The position numbers and the translations under genes were made by a program. This document shows, one piece after another, positions 26,692 through 36,140 of a stretch of 64,000 nt of DNA. The first letter of the stretch is position 1. Each line of letters begins with the position of its first letter. The notes under the pieces are model-generated. The model had not been told where the DNA came from. It was given only the letters and a program-made list of their open reading frames with translations, and did no database searches. The stretch is from Fidelibacterota bacterium (lineage in GTDB: Bacteria > Fidelibacterota > UBA8477 > JABMPR01), in contig JADHVL010000013.1 in the NCBI GenBank assembly GCA_016784025.1, positions 55,795 to 119,794 on the forward strand. Reading direction: 5' to 3'.

Positions 26692-27984
26692 ATGAAAATG
26701 AATAAAATTATTAATCTCACCATTGGAAGTCTGATGTTTTTATCAGTTGCATTCTCGCAGAGTGCCCTATTTCTGCTGATTGCACCTGGTGCACGGGCTG
26801 GTGGTATGGGTGAAGCACAAGTCGCTCTTGCAGATGACTCCTATGCAACCTACTGGAATCCTGCCGGACTAGGATTTCAAACTGGTTATGAGGTCTCAGG
26901 AATGCACGTAAATTGGCTCCCGGGGCTTGTAGACGACATGTACTATGACTTTTTGGCCGGTCGAGCTCCAGTAGAAGGTCTCGGCGTATTTGGTGGACAT
27001 TTGATCTACCTGAATGCTGGTGAACAACAGTATACGGATGCGAATGGGAATTCACTTGGTACTTTTCTAACATACTTCACATCTGGTGCATTCAGCTATG
27101 CAACCATGATTTCCGAAAACTCAAGTGTTGGATTTAATTTCAAAATATTATACCAGCACCTCACAGATCCCGATATAGATGTTGAAGGTGAAAAAACAAA
27201 AGGTACAGCCACAAATTTTGGTTTTGATGTGGGCTATCTCAGTAAAGGTTATTTCAATGGTGCCTTAGATATTGGCGCCATGGTTGCCAATCTGGGTCCC
27301 AAGGTCATTTTTAATGATGAAGCCCAGGCTGATCCCATGCCTACCAATCTGAAACTTGGTTTTAACCTGCGGGTTTATGATTCGAAATACAATCGCCTGA
27401 ACATGGTTTATGATGTTAATAAACTCCTGGTTGGCACATACGCCTCAATGGATTGGGATGGGGATATGTTAATTGGTGGATATGATTCTGATGGCAACCA
27501 AGAACTGTCCGGGGACTATAATGGTGACGGGCAGATTGAAATTGCCCATACCGATTCATGGTGGCAGGGAATCTTCACTTCCTTCCTGGATGATTGGTAT
27601 CTCGGTGGTGACCGTGATATAGATAATGATAGAATTATTGGTGGCTGGGATTTAATCGAAGATCAAGACTCTACATATACTCAACTATCTGATAATGGAC
27701 TGTACAACGAAAACGGTGACCTGGAAATTGGAAACAGTGATGATAGAAGTCCTGCTGATGAGTTTAAATCGCTTATCCATAGTGTTGGTCTTGAATACTG
27801 GTACAATGAAATGTTTGCCATCCGTGGCGGCTACTACTACGATTCTGAAGGTAAGATTACCACACCGACTGTCGGTGCAGGTTTACGTTATGGAAATTAC
27901 GGTTTTGATTTTGGTTACACGGTGGCAGAGGAAACACACCCTCTGAACAATACCATGCGATTCTCGCTGATGTTAAAATTTTAA
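26692..27984 (+). CDS. PorV/PorQ-family outer-membrane barrel protein
   Basis: 430 residues from ATG 26692, with GAGGAG 11 nt upstream. Signal peptide ends near VAFSQ-SALF. The mature N-terminus LIAPGARAGGMGEAQVALAD followed by SYATYWNPAGLGF is the PorV hallmark. In type IX secretion PorV is a 14-strand barrel that shuttles cargo from the SprA/Sov channel to the attachment complex. The C-terminus ends in amphipathic strands and a terminal Phe (NTMRFSLMLKF). A roughly 95-residue Asp/Gly-rich insertion (about residues 252-348; GYDSDGNQELSGDYNGDGQI) has calcium-loop-like DxDxDG sequences. The next gene encodes a protein with a T9SS sorting tail, a natural client. Confidence 0.85.
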   Translation: MKMNKIINLTIGSLMFLSVAFSQSALFLLIAPGARAGGMGEAQVALADDSYATYWNPAGLGFQTGYEVSGMHVNWLPGLVDDMYYDFLAGRAPVEGLGVFGGHLIYLNAGEQQYTDANGNSLGTFLTYFTSGAFSYATMISENSSVGFNFKILYQHLTDPDIDVEGEKTKGTATNFGFDVGYLSKGYFNGALDIGAMVANLGPKVIFNDEAQADPMPTNLKLGFNLRVYDSKYNRLNMVYDVNKLLVGTYASMDWDGDMLIGGYDSDGNQELSGDYNGDGQIEIAHTDSWWQGIFTSFLDDWYLGGDRDIDNDRIIGGWDLIEDQDSTYTQLSDNGLYNENGDLEIGNSDDRSPADEFKSLIHSVGLEYWYNEMFAIRGGYYYDSEGKITTPTVGAGLRYGNYGFDFGYTVAEETHPLNNTMRFSLMLKF

Positions 27985-27985
27985 G

Positions 27986-28022
27986 GTCGATCGGATTAAT
28001 CTGATCGTCGATCTTTAATTTT
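27986..28022 (+). terminator. Probable intrinsic terminator after the PorV-like gene
   Basis: The sequence from 27987 contains the interrupted inverted repeat TCGATCGGATT-AATCTGATCGTCGA, followed by an AT-rich, T-containing stretch. The U-tract is short, so termination may be partial. Confidence 0.5.
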
Positions 28023-28073
28023 TCACCCTCAAAGACTAGCGGGGACAATATCAATCAATTCACAGTAAGATTA

Positions 28074-30881
28074 TTGCTGATTATTCTGTCAGTCCTCACC
28101 CTTTCAGGACAGGAGCTGAAGGTAGCTGTCCTGCGAGTAGCCTTTCAACCTGACTCCTCACCGGCAACAACGGGGGATGGTAGTTTTGTTCTGAAGGATA
28201 CAGTTGATCTGGATTGTACTGATTGGTCTCTTGATCCACCTCCACATGGTCGTACATATTTTCAGGATCACCTCACAGCCATGGACTACTACTGGCAGCG
28301 GGTTAGTAATGGCGCGGTTCATGTGAACATTGCTGAATCAGATATATATCCACTAAATGATGATGATGTCTACCAATTGCCTCATGACATGCTCTATTAT
28401 CATCCTTATTTAGAAGACTATGATGAAACGGACAAACTATTTGAGTTGAGTGAAGATGTTATCCTGCTGGCAGATCCTGACATCAATTTTGATGAATATA
28501 CCACCATAATTCTTGCCCACGCCGGCATGGGTGGTGATTTCGCATTCGCACTTGATCCCACACCAGGAAACATTCCGTCAGCATATCTGTCCCAAAAAGA
28601 TTTTACCGAATATGGCAATCTTGAAACTGATGAAGGCAATCTTACTGATTTAATCATTATCCCGGAGTCGCAAAATTTTCTTCAGTATAAAGAGACCCGT
28701 AGCCTTTTTGAGGATGCTGAGGATCCATGTTTTTATCAGGTTGGGCTTAACGGAACCCTGGCGCTAATGCTGGGCTTTCATCTTGATCTACCACCCCTCT
28801 ATAACACCGAGACAGGTGTGTCCCTGGTGGGAGGCTTTGCACTCATGGACCAGGGCTCAAATAATTTTCATGGCATTGTCCCCGCTTACCCTGATCCCTA
28901 TACTCGCATTGAACAGGGCTGGACAACTGCTAATGAGATGTACATAGGGGATTCGGTTTCGATTCATGTTGATGATCCGCCGGTAAAAATTTCCATCAGC
29001 GACTCTGAGTATTATCTCATTGAGAATCGCCAGAGAAACATTCTGCACCCCAGCAGCATGCCCCTTTGGATCGATGAGGCTGGGTTTGACACTGTATCTG
29101 TTGTTTTAAGCACCGGGGGAGTGGTTCTTAATGTTGACGAACAGAACGCTGGATTGCCAGGTAATGGGCTCAACATCTGGCACATTGATGAGAATGCGAG
29201 ATTCACGGCAGACAATCCCAATGGTGGACCCATTCAGATGGTGGATTTTGTGGAAGCTGATGGTGCCCAGGATATGGGACATACCACTCAGTTACTCTTT
29301 GCGTCCTATCTGGAAACTGGCTGGTGGTTTGATCCATGGTTTGCTGGCAATGAGGGCTGGTTTCATATCAACCGTTACCAGGAAGTGGTTGGAGATAGTC
29401 TGCTCAGCTTCAATTCAGGGACCTTCCCGGCCACCACTTCCAATTCAGGTGCTCCTACTCATCTGAATATCGAGAACATTTCGAACAATGGCACAACCAT
29501 GAGTTTTTCAATTTCCTCTGACAGATTGGTGGTAACGGATTTCATCTCAAGTATTATTGGTTGGGGTACAGCGTCAAGCTCACTCTGGGCTTTCAATACT
29601 GATTCATCTGAGGTAATTGAAACCGTCTTTGATCAAGGGCGTCTATCCCATACTTCGAATTTAACTGTGACACCCCAGGATATCCTTCATGTAAATAGCG
29701 ATAGCACCTTTCAATTCAGATATCCCTGGGTATTTCCAAATATGGATATGGGATCCAGATTTATCGATATGGAGACGGGTATCTTCCATTCTCATCCTAC
29801 TAAGCACAAGCCTTTTGAGATAATTGCCAGAAACAATCCACTGCTAACCCTGTCATTTTTTGCTGAGGAAAGTGATAACTTCTATCTGGTGAAATGGTTG
29901 GAACTACAGGCACAATTCATAAGTGAACAACTTTCTGGACCACCTGTCGCCAGATTTCAGACAACTTCAGGCATTCAACCTTTCTACTCAAGTTTTACAG
30001 AGGACCCAACACCTGTAGGGGTAACACCATATCGAGATCCTGCTGGCGTATTAACCATCATACCTGAAGAAGTGGATGTTATCTCATGGTCCAATGGTGA
30101 AAATGCTTTAAGAATATCTCATCTTCCTTCTGATGAAATGGAATACATCAGTGCTGATAAACCACGACAAATTATTCCATTGGATGCAGATTTGGATGGA
30201 TACTATGAGATCGCCCTTTTCTACAAAAATTCAATTAAGATTATCAATCAAGCTGGAATTGCCTATAATGGCAATCCTTTCAGCATTGACGCTTATATAG
30301 GTAATCCCATTGTTGGTTCAACTATAGAGGGTCAGCCCAGTATCTTTTTACGCCACACCAACGGTTATTCTATATTTGATTTCACAGGAAATTTATTGGA
30401 TAGTGGAATCTTACCCCAGGAATCCACAAGCATTGAAAACTACCTCAGTACTTCAAATGGTCTAAGTCTGATTCTCAGTGGCCAGGATCTGCTTTATTTT
30501 GAATATGATCAGACAACTGAAGGGATCGCCTTCTGGTCAGATCCGCAGGGTAATAAATCAGGAGATCGAGTTGTCGTTACACCAGCTGTCACGTCAGTAT
30601 CAACCCCAGCTATTAAATTCCGATCGGCTTACAATTATCCGAATCCAATCAAGGGGAGCACCACCACTATCCGCGCCTGGTTGGGGGATGTGGACACCTG
30701 GAGCATTGAAATATTCTCCATGAGTGGGGCGCAGGTTGCCCGCATTGAACAGGATGTGCTTCAACAGCATAGCTACAATGAATGGCTCTGGGATGCCTCT
30801 GATGTCTCAAATGGTGTTTATCTTGCTCAAATCGTTGCAGGTAATTCATCAGAGATAATCAAGATCGCCGTTATTCGATGA
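28074..30881 (+). CDS. M6-peptidase-like surface protein with T9SS sorting tail; catalytic site degenerate
   Basis: 935 residues. Signal peptide LIILSVLTLSGQ. Residues 190-330 resemble M6 (immune inhibitor A-type) metallopeptidases: DLPPLYNTETGVSLVGGFAL, then MDQGSNNF and a final RIEQGW match the segments after the zinc motif. Where HELGHxLGLP is expected the sequence reads LMLGFHLDLP, so His, Glu and His are all lost. The last 85 residues (YNYPNPIKGSTTTIRAW... NGVYLAQIVAG... IIKIAVIR) form a type A T9SS sorting domain. The only normal start codon is TTG 28074 without a ribosome site; ATC at 28050 has GGGG 5 nt upstream and would give a better signal peptide. Probably a surface binding protein rather than a protease. 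Confidence 0.75.
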   Translation: MLIILSVLTLSGQELKVAVLRVAFQPDSSPATTGDGSFVLKDTVDLDCTDWSLDPPPHGRTYFQDHLTAMDYYWQRVSNGAVHVNIAESDIYPLNDDDVYQLPHDMLYYHPYLEDYDETDKLFELSEDVILLADPDINFDEYTTIILAHAGMGGDFAFALDPTPGNIPSAYLSQKDFTEYGNLETDEGNLTDLIIIPESQNFLQYKETRSLFEDAEDPCFYQVGLNGTLALMLGFHLDLPPLYNTETGVSLVGGFALMDQGSNNFHGIVPAYPDPYTRIEQGWTTANEMYIGDSVSIHVDDPPVKISISDSEYYLIENRQRNILHPSSMPLWIDEAGFDTVSVVLSTGGVVLNVDEQNAGLPGNGLNIWHIDENARFTADNPNGGPIQMVDFVEADGAQDMGHTTQLLFASYLETGWWFDPWFAGNEGWFHINRYQEVVGDSLLSFNSGTFPATTSNSGAPTHLNIENISNNGTTMSFSISSDRLVVTDFISSIIGWGTASSSLWAFNTDSSEVIETVFDQGRLSHTSNLTVTPQDILHVNSDSTFQFRYPWVFPNMDMGSRFIDMETGIFHSHPTKHKPFEIIARNNPLLTLSFFAEESDNFYLVKWLELQAQFISEQLSGPPVARFQTTSGIQPFYSSFTEDPTPVGVTPYRDPAGVLTIIPEEVDVISWSNGENALRISHLPSDEMEYISADKPRQIIPLDADLDGYYEIALFYKNSIKIINQAGIAYNGNPFSIDAYIGNPIVGSTIEGQPSIFLRHTNGYSIFDFTGNLLDSGILPQESTSIENYLSTSNGLSLILSGQDLLYFEYDQTTEGIAFWSDPQGNKSGDRVVVTPAVTSVSTPAIKFRSAYNYPNPIKGSTTTIRAWLGDVDTWSIEIFSMSGAQVARIEQDVLQQHSYNEWLWDASDVSNGVYLAQIVAGNSSEIIKIAVIR

Positions 30882-33800
30882 ACACCTTGAAAACCATATT
30901 ATTATTAATTAGCACAGGAAGTGTTCTCATAGGCCAGGGATTCAACCATCCTGAACTGGAATGGAAGACCATCGAGGGGAAGCACTTCATCGTTCACTAT
31001 CATCAGGAGACTGAGTGGACAGCCAACGAAGCTCTCCATGTCGCTGATGACATCTACGATGGCATTACCTCCCTGTACAATTATAAGCCCGAGGAAAAGA
31101 CACATCTGATTATTCGGGATACAGATGACTATGCCAACGGCGGTGCCTACTATTTTGACAACAAGATCGAAATATGGGCCATGCCTTTGGATTATAGTTT
31201 GAGAGGGTCACACTATTGGCTTAGGGATGTGATCACTCACGAATTCGTTCATATCATAAGTTTACGGGCTTCAAGAAAGATGCATGGAAATGTTCCGGCA
31301 GCTTATTTTCAAGTTATTTCTTATGAGCCAGAACGCCGTGAAGACGTATTATATGGCTACCCAAATGGTATCGCTTCATATCCGCTCCCTTCAGTTGCTG
31401 TGCCCATGTGGTGGGCTGAAGGTATAGCACAATTTCAGAATGATACGACCCGTTGGGATTGGTGGGATAGTAATCGCGATATGATTCTGCGAGATCGTCT
31501 AAATTATGATAAAGTCCTGACACTCAATGAGATGGATGGATTTGGTAAAGTTGGAATTGGCAATGAGAGTGTCTATGATCATGGATTTGGACTGGTCAAC
31601 TATATCGGTCATGAATATGGTCAGGATATCATCAAGCGAATTACTGATCGAATCAGTGGACCTTTGAATTATAGTTTTTATAAGGCTCTGGAGGCAGAGA
31701 CAGGATTGCCAGCAAACAGACTATGGTCCAACTGGCTTACCGCTCTTGCAGATAGACATACCCTTTCATATCAAGAGGGTGAATCCATTAGCCCCATTCA
31801 TTTTGTTCAGCGTGAGGGTGACGCAAATCACTACCCTAGATTCAATTCAAGTGGCAATAAGCTGGGTTTTATATCCAGCGCTGGAGAAACCTATCTCTCC
31901 AGAACCGCCCTATTTATTAAAGATAGCTCTGATAAAGCTGAAAAATTTCTTCCCGGAGTTGAGGGCTTTGATTGGAGTCCAGACGGTGAACACCTTGTCT
32001 ATGCTCGGAAAGAATATTATGATGGGGGAACACCTGAAGCTCGGACGATGAATCACGGTAGCCATAGTCTAATTCCATTTGTCTCCGCCAATTCAGTTTC
32101 TACCTGTGAAAAATGTCAATTGGTCATTAGTGGTTCCCGCTATTCAGATCTGTTTATTGTTCATCCTGATAGTCTTAAGGAAGAACGCCAGATCACCTCA
32201 GGTGAAAGAGTCAAGAATCCGTCCTGGTCACCCCTCGGAGATAAAATCGCCTTTGTAAATCTGCGGGATGGTACCAATAACCTCTGTTTTGCATTCCCGG
32301 ACTATCCAGATAGCATTCAGCAACTCACCTACTTTGAACCGGGTACTCAGGTATATGGTCCAAGATGGTCACCTCGTGGAGACCGTGTAATTTTTGACTA
32401 TACCTCAGGTAGCAATCGTGATATCGCTATATATGATCTGGCGAGCCAGACAGTCAAGCCCTTGCTGACAGCTCCATGGGATGAGCGCAACCCTGTGTTT
32501 AGAGGCGATTCAACCATCTATTACAGCGATGACCGAACAGGTATCTTTAACATTTACGAACACAACCTGTTGGATACATCAAATCATCGTGTGACCAATG
32601 TGGTCGGTGCAGCATTTCAGCCTGAATGGCAGGACAGCGAACTCTATTACTCGCTTTATGATAGTCTGGGTTTCAATATTGCAGTCCTGGATGAATCTGA
32701 ATTGCTACATGTAGAAACCAGTCCGGTTAGTGCTTCAATAGAACGTATTATTGAACCGACTTGGACTCGACACCAGGAACGCCTTTCTGCGAAGGATTAT
32801 GTATTTCGTGAAGGTCCAATGTTCGTATTGCCTCGTTTGCAGATTGAACTGGATCAATCCAAGGACAAGATTCAAATAAAACCTGGAATCTATTTTTTCT
32901 CGGATGAGATCATCAGTAACTACTCAATGATAGGTGGATTGGGTCTGGCTCCCAATCTTGATTTGGATTTATTCCTTTCTGCACAATACAAGGGATTCTT
33001 GCCAACCCTTACTTTTGAATTTTACCAGATGATCAGGCATACAGATGAAGAATTAGGGTATTTTGATCAAGTCTATACTGCAGATAGTGATGTTGATGTG
33101 ACCTTCAGTCTCACCCAGGGTGTGCTGTCCGCGGATATTAGAGTTCCTCCCATGCACTCCCTCAAATTGGATATCTCAGCATCAAATTACAATACAGCTA
33201 TCGCATCCCACACTGTAATTGGCCTACCTGCAGGTGGTTTTAGCTATGATTACTTCAAAGGTTGGGATTGGGGTTTAAAATGGGATATTCACAAAATCAA
33301 GATTAGACAGGAGAGAGGTATAAATCCTTCCGGTTATAAAAGCAGCCTCTCCCTCAGGACAAACCACCATCAGTTTCTAGAGGATCTCACAGCACGGGAT
33401 GCCAGCAAATTCGGTGATCACAATTACATCAAAATGAATGCTTCAGCATTTTATGGATATCTCTTACCCATACCGGGTAATTTTGTATTGTCAAACTCCA
33501 CTGAGATTAGTCTCATTGATAACAATGCCATTGATGACTTTTTCTGGGAATTTGGTGGGGGAATGCCTGGATTAAAGGGTTATCCCTACTATTCAATGAA
33601 GGGTAGTCGCCGAATTATTTCTACTGCAACCATGAGATTTCCTCTATTTCGTGATAACTATCGTAGAGTCGCCCACCTCACCATTCGTGACCTTTATATC
33701 GGATTCCATGGTCAAATGGGTAGTGTATGGTCTGCAGATTCTAAATTTGTGACACCAGATGATTTTTCTGCATGGATGGCCCATGAAAGAGATAAGATCC

Positions 33801-33988
33801 AATTGGTCCGAGATGTTGGTGTCGATCTTAGATTGTCTCTCAACTCTTACTATGCCTTTCCAACTGCATTCGAGTTTGGTGCATACTATGGTCTGGACGA
33901 GGTTGAATCAGAAACCAGTTCAGGCGAGATGATTCCATATGGCAAGGAATGGCGCTATTATTGGAAGGTTCTGTTTGGTTTTGATTAA
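30878..33988 (+). CDS. Giant envelope protein: HExxH metallopeptidase domain, TolB-like propeller, C-terminal barrel-like region
   Basis: 1036 residues with a signal peptide (cleavage near VLIGQ-GFN). Residues 25-280 form a gluzincin-type peptidase (peptidase-MA-like): H121-E-F-V-H125 (VITHEFVHIISLR) with the downstream Glu181 in WWAEGIAQF. Residues 300-620 are a TolB/PD40 propeller with FDWSPDGEHLVYAR, PSWSPLGDKIAFVN and PRWSPRGDRVIFDYTS. Residues 690-1036 are long alternating strands ending in YYWKVLFGFD, resembling an outer-membrane barrel. The zinc site is intact, in contrast to the upstream gene, which it overlaps by 4 bp. Substrate unknown. Proteins of this architecture are known but uncharacterised in the superphylum. 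Confidence 0.8.
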   Translation: MNTLKTILLLISTGSVLIGQGFNHPELEWKTIEGKHFIVHYHQETEWTANEALHVADDIYDGITSLYNYKPEEKTHLIIRDTDDYANGGAYYFDNKIEIWAMPLDYSLRGSHYWLRDVITHEFVHIISLRASRKMHGNVPAAYFQVISYEPERREDVLYGYPNGIASYPLPSVAVPMWWAEGIAQFQNDTTRWDWWDSNRDMILRDRLNYDKVLTLNEMDGFGKVGIGNESVYDHGFGLVNYIGHEYGQDIIKRITDRISGPLNYSFYKALEAETGLPANRLWSNWLTALADRHTLSYQEGESISPIHFVQREGDANHYPRFNSSGNKLGFISSAGETYLSRTALFIKDSSDKAEKFLPGVEGFDWSPDGEHLVYARKEYYDGGTPEARTMNHGSHSLIPFVSANSVSTCEKCQLVISGSRYSDLFIVHPDSLKEERQITSGERVKNPSWSPLGDKIAFVNLRDGTNNLCFAFPDYPDSIQQLTYFEPGTQVYGPRWSPRGDRVIFDYTSGSNRDIAIYDLASQTVKPLLTAPWDERNPVFRGDSTIYYSDDRTGIFNIYEHNLLDTSNHRVTNVVGAAFQPEWQDSELYYSLYDSLGFNIAVLDESELLHVETSPVSASIERIIEPTWTRHQERLSAKDYVFREGPMFVLPRLQIELDQSKDKIQIKPGIYFFSDEIISNYSMIGGLGLAPNLDLDLFLSAQYKGFLPTLTFEFYQMIRHTDEELGYFDQVYTADSDVDVTFSLTQGVLSADIRVPPMHSLKLDISASNYNTAIASHTVIGLPAGGFSYDYFKGWDWGLKWDIHKIKIRQERGINPSGYKSSLSLRTNHHQFLEDLTARDASKFGDHNYIKMNASAFYGYLLPIPGNFVLSNSTEISLIDNNAIDDFFWEFGGGMPGLKGYPYYSMKGSRRIISTATMRFPLFRDNYRRVAHLTIRDLYIGFHGQMGSVWSADSKFVTPDDFSAWMAHERDKIQLVRDVGVDLRLSLNSYYAFPTAFEFGAYYGLDEVESETSSGEMIPYGKEWRYYWKVLFGFD

Positions 33989-34742
33989 GCTAAAGAAAAC
34001 ACTAATGATATCCCTTTTAGGTTTGCTGGTCCTCTCAACAGCCTATACCCAGGAGCCTACTCAGCCTCCTGCAAAACTAAAAATAGATAAGCGTATGCTG
34101 AAAAACTTTGTAAAATCATTGATTATTCCTGGTTGGGGACAATGGGAGAATGGGAATAAGGTTCGGGCCGTTGGATACGTGGTAGCTGAAGTCGCAGCAA
34201 TCTATGGCTATGAATCATATCACACTCAAGGTGAGGATTTAGAGCAGGAATTTAAGTTATATGGAGATAATCACTGGTACTTTGGAGATTGGTCACCTAA
34301 TAATGCCCCTGTGGGAACCTGCGGGACAAATTTAAGCACACACAACATGCCATTGCTCCAAAATACGGATGGGGAATTTCTACTGGATGAGAATGGATAT
34401 TTCATTCCTTTGAAGGATCACCACTTCTACGAGAATATTGGAAAGTACCCAGAATTCTCATGCGGTTGGGATGATTACACTGCTGGTGGTGTAACCTATG
34501 ATTATGACGAAGATGAAGAGACACACAAAGCTTATTATATCGATATGCGCACCCGTTCCAATGAATTGTACCGTAATGGACAGCTAGCTGGAACCCTAAT
34601 CATGGTCAACCATCTCATCAGTGCTTTTGATGCTGCTCTAGGCACAGATATGACATCATTTGAATCAACTAGTTTCGCTGGAAAATTCTATATTAATCCG
34701 CTGAATGTCTCAAAAGGCATCACGATGGAGGTTACGTTTTGA
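33981..34742 (+). CDS. DUF5683-like exported protein
   Basis: 253 residues if started at TTG 33981, giving signal peptide MIKLKKTLMISLLGLLVLST ending AYTQ; it overlaps the previous gene by 8 bp. ATG 34005 is the alternative (245 residues) but would lose the basic N-region. The family-defining segment MLKNFVKSLIIPGWGQWENG NKVRAVGYVV sits at residues 36-65 of the precursor, as in DUF5683 proteins of Bacteroidetes. The middle is acidic and carries three Cys; the C-terminus ends in FYINPLNVSKGITMEVTF. Function unknown. It overlaps bamD by 4 bp, so an outer-membrane role is likely. Confidence 0.75.
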   Translation: MIKLKKTLMISLLGLLVLSTAYTQEPTQPPAKLKIDKRMLKNFVKSLIIPGWGQWENGNKVRAVGYVVAEVAAIYGYESYHTQGEDLEQEFKLYGDNHWYFGDWSPNNAPVGTCGTNLSTHNMPLLQNTDGEFLLDENGYFIPLKDHHFYENIGKYPEFSCGWDDYTAGGVTYDYDEDEETHKAYYIDMRTRSNELYRNGQLAGTLIMVNHLISAFDAALGTDMTSFESTSFAGKFYINPLNVSKGITMEVTF

Positions 34743-35536
34743 TTAAAAGCTCTACCCGAAAAAGATTCATCATTGCTACTGTTATTGTGATGGGAATATC
34801 CCTGCAGCAATGTGGCAGTCAAAAAGAAGCTATGGATGCTTCAAATATTGGTGACACCTACCAGCGTGGCCTCGATTATTTTGAAAAAGACAACTATATC
34901 AAGGCCGAAGAAGTATTCACCTTCATCATCTATAATGATCCCGGTGGCGCTTATGCTGACGATGCACAATTCCAACTCGCTGAAACCTATTTTGAGCGGG
35001 AAGAGTATCTCCTGGCAATCAGTGAATATGATCGTCTCATTCGTCGTATGAAAAATTCAAGCTATGTAGAGGATGCCTTTTGGAAAAAAACTGAATCCTA
35101 CTGTGAGTTATCTCCTGACTACCGTCTGGAGAGAGATATGACGGATAAAGCCTTAAGGTTTCTATATGATTTTGTAGATATTTATCCTGAGAGTAAGTAT
35201 TCTGAACAGGCCCAAATCCGCATCATGGAAATGCGCGAAAAATTAGCCAGGAAGTTGCTGGAAAGTGCCAGACTCTATGATACACTACGCGAGTTTGAGT
35301 CGGCGATATATTACTACGATAATGTCATTAATGATTATGGGGACACAGGTTTATATGCAGCTGCCCGGCTGGGGAAAGCTGGTGATATGGTCGCTCTCGG
35401 TCGCTGGGATGAAGCCAGAGAATTGCTGAACTCCATTGCACTCAATGGTAAAAATGATCTTACCCCCAAGGAGAAGCTGAAAATGCGCACGCTGGGTGAA
35501 CAAGTGGTCGCAGAAACCGAAGCCTCAAAGAAGTGA
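34739..35536 (+). CDS. bamD: Outer-membrane protein assembly lipoprotein BamD
   Basis: BamD is the essential TPR lipoprotein of the BAM complex that folds beta-barrels into the outer membrane. 265 residues with lipid Cys in SLQQCGSQKE. TPR pairs follow: YQRGLDYFEKDNYIKAEEVF, DDAQFQLAETYFEREEYLLA and the BamD-typical LRFLYDFVDIYPESKYSEQA. Start TTG 34739 has GGAG 8 nt upstream and overlaps the previous gene's stop. E. coli BamD is 245 aa. BamA is not in the window. Confidence 0.9.
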   Translation: MIKSSTRKRFIIATVIVMGISLQQCGSQKEAMDASNIGDTYQRGLDYFEKDNYIKAEEVFTFIIYNDPGGAYADDAQFQLAETYFEREEYLLAISEYDRLIRRMKNSSYVEDAFWKKTESYCELSPDYRLERDMTDKALRFLYDFVDIYPESKYSEQAQIRIMEMREKLARKLLESARLYDTLREFESAIYYYDNVINDYGDTGLYAAARLGKAGDMVALGRWDEARELLNSIALNGKNDLTPKEKLKMRTLGEQVVAETEASKK

Positions 35537-35546
35537 GCTGATACTC

Positions 35547-36140
35547 TTGAAGGTCTGTCTCTTTGGCGGTACGTTCGATCCACCGCACAATGCACATTTT
35601 ATCATTGCTGAGGCGATTAGAGAATCCCTGGATTTGAATAAAATTGTATTCATTCCAGCCTACAGACCTCCTCATAAGTTTGAGATCAAACCAGTTACGC
35701 CAGTCGAACATAGAATTGCCATGCTCAAGCTATGTATCGATGATATTTCGCAATTCGAGTATTCTGATATTGAAATTGTACGAGGGGGCGTGTCCTATAC
35801 CATCGATACGATCCGTGAGATGAAGAAGGAAAAGAACATTACCTCAAGTGATTTACACTTTTTAATTGGAAGTGACAGTCTGGCCGAGTTTAAATCCTGG
35901 AAGGACTGGGAAGACATTCTTGACGAAAGTCAGGTTATTGTGGCTCGACGACCCAGGTTTGAGAAATCTGATATTGATGCAGACATCATTGACAGGGTTA
36001 AGTTTTTAAATTTACCACGTATGGAAATAAGCAGTACGGAGATCAGAGATCGGTTTCATGCAGACCGGATGACTCGGTTTTATGTCCCAACAGCTGTTTC
36101 AGAATACATCCAAAATCACAAACTATATGGATCTGAGTAA
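35547..36140 (+). CDS. nadD: Nicotinate-nucleotide adenylyltransferase
   Basis: NadD transfers AMP from ATP to nicotinate mononucleotide in NAD synthesis. The nucleotidyltransferase motif is KVCLFGGTFDPPHNAHFIIA (the HxxH-type site) at the start, with HFLIGSDSLAEFKSWKDWED, and the closing motif RMEISSTEIRDRF. The 197-residue length fits the family. TTG 35547 is chosen because it lies directly before the conserved beta strand and 10 bp after bamD. A longer frame from 35496 would add 17 residues encoded inside bamD. It overlaps the next gene by one base. Confidence 0.95.
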   Translation: MKVCLFGGTFDPPHNAHFIIAEAIRESLDLNKIVFIPAYRPPHKFEIKPVTPVEHRIAMLKLCIDDISQFEYSDIEIVRGGVSYTIDTIREMKKEKNITSSDLHFLIGSDSLAEFKSWKDWEDILDESQVIVARRPRFEKSDIDADIIDRVKFLNLPRMEISSTEIRDRFHADRMTRFYVPTAVSEYIQNHKLYGSE

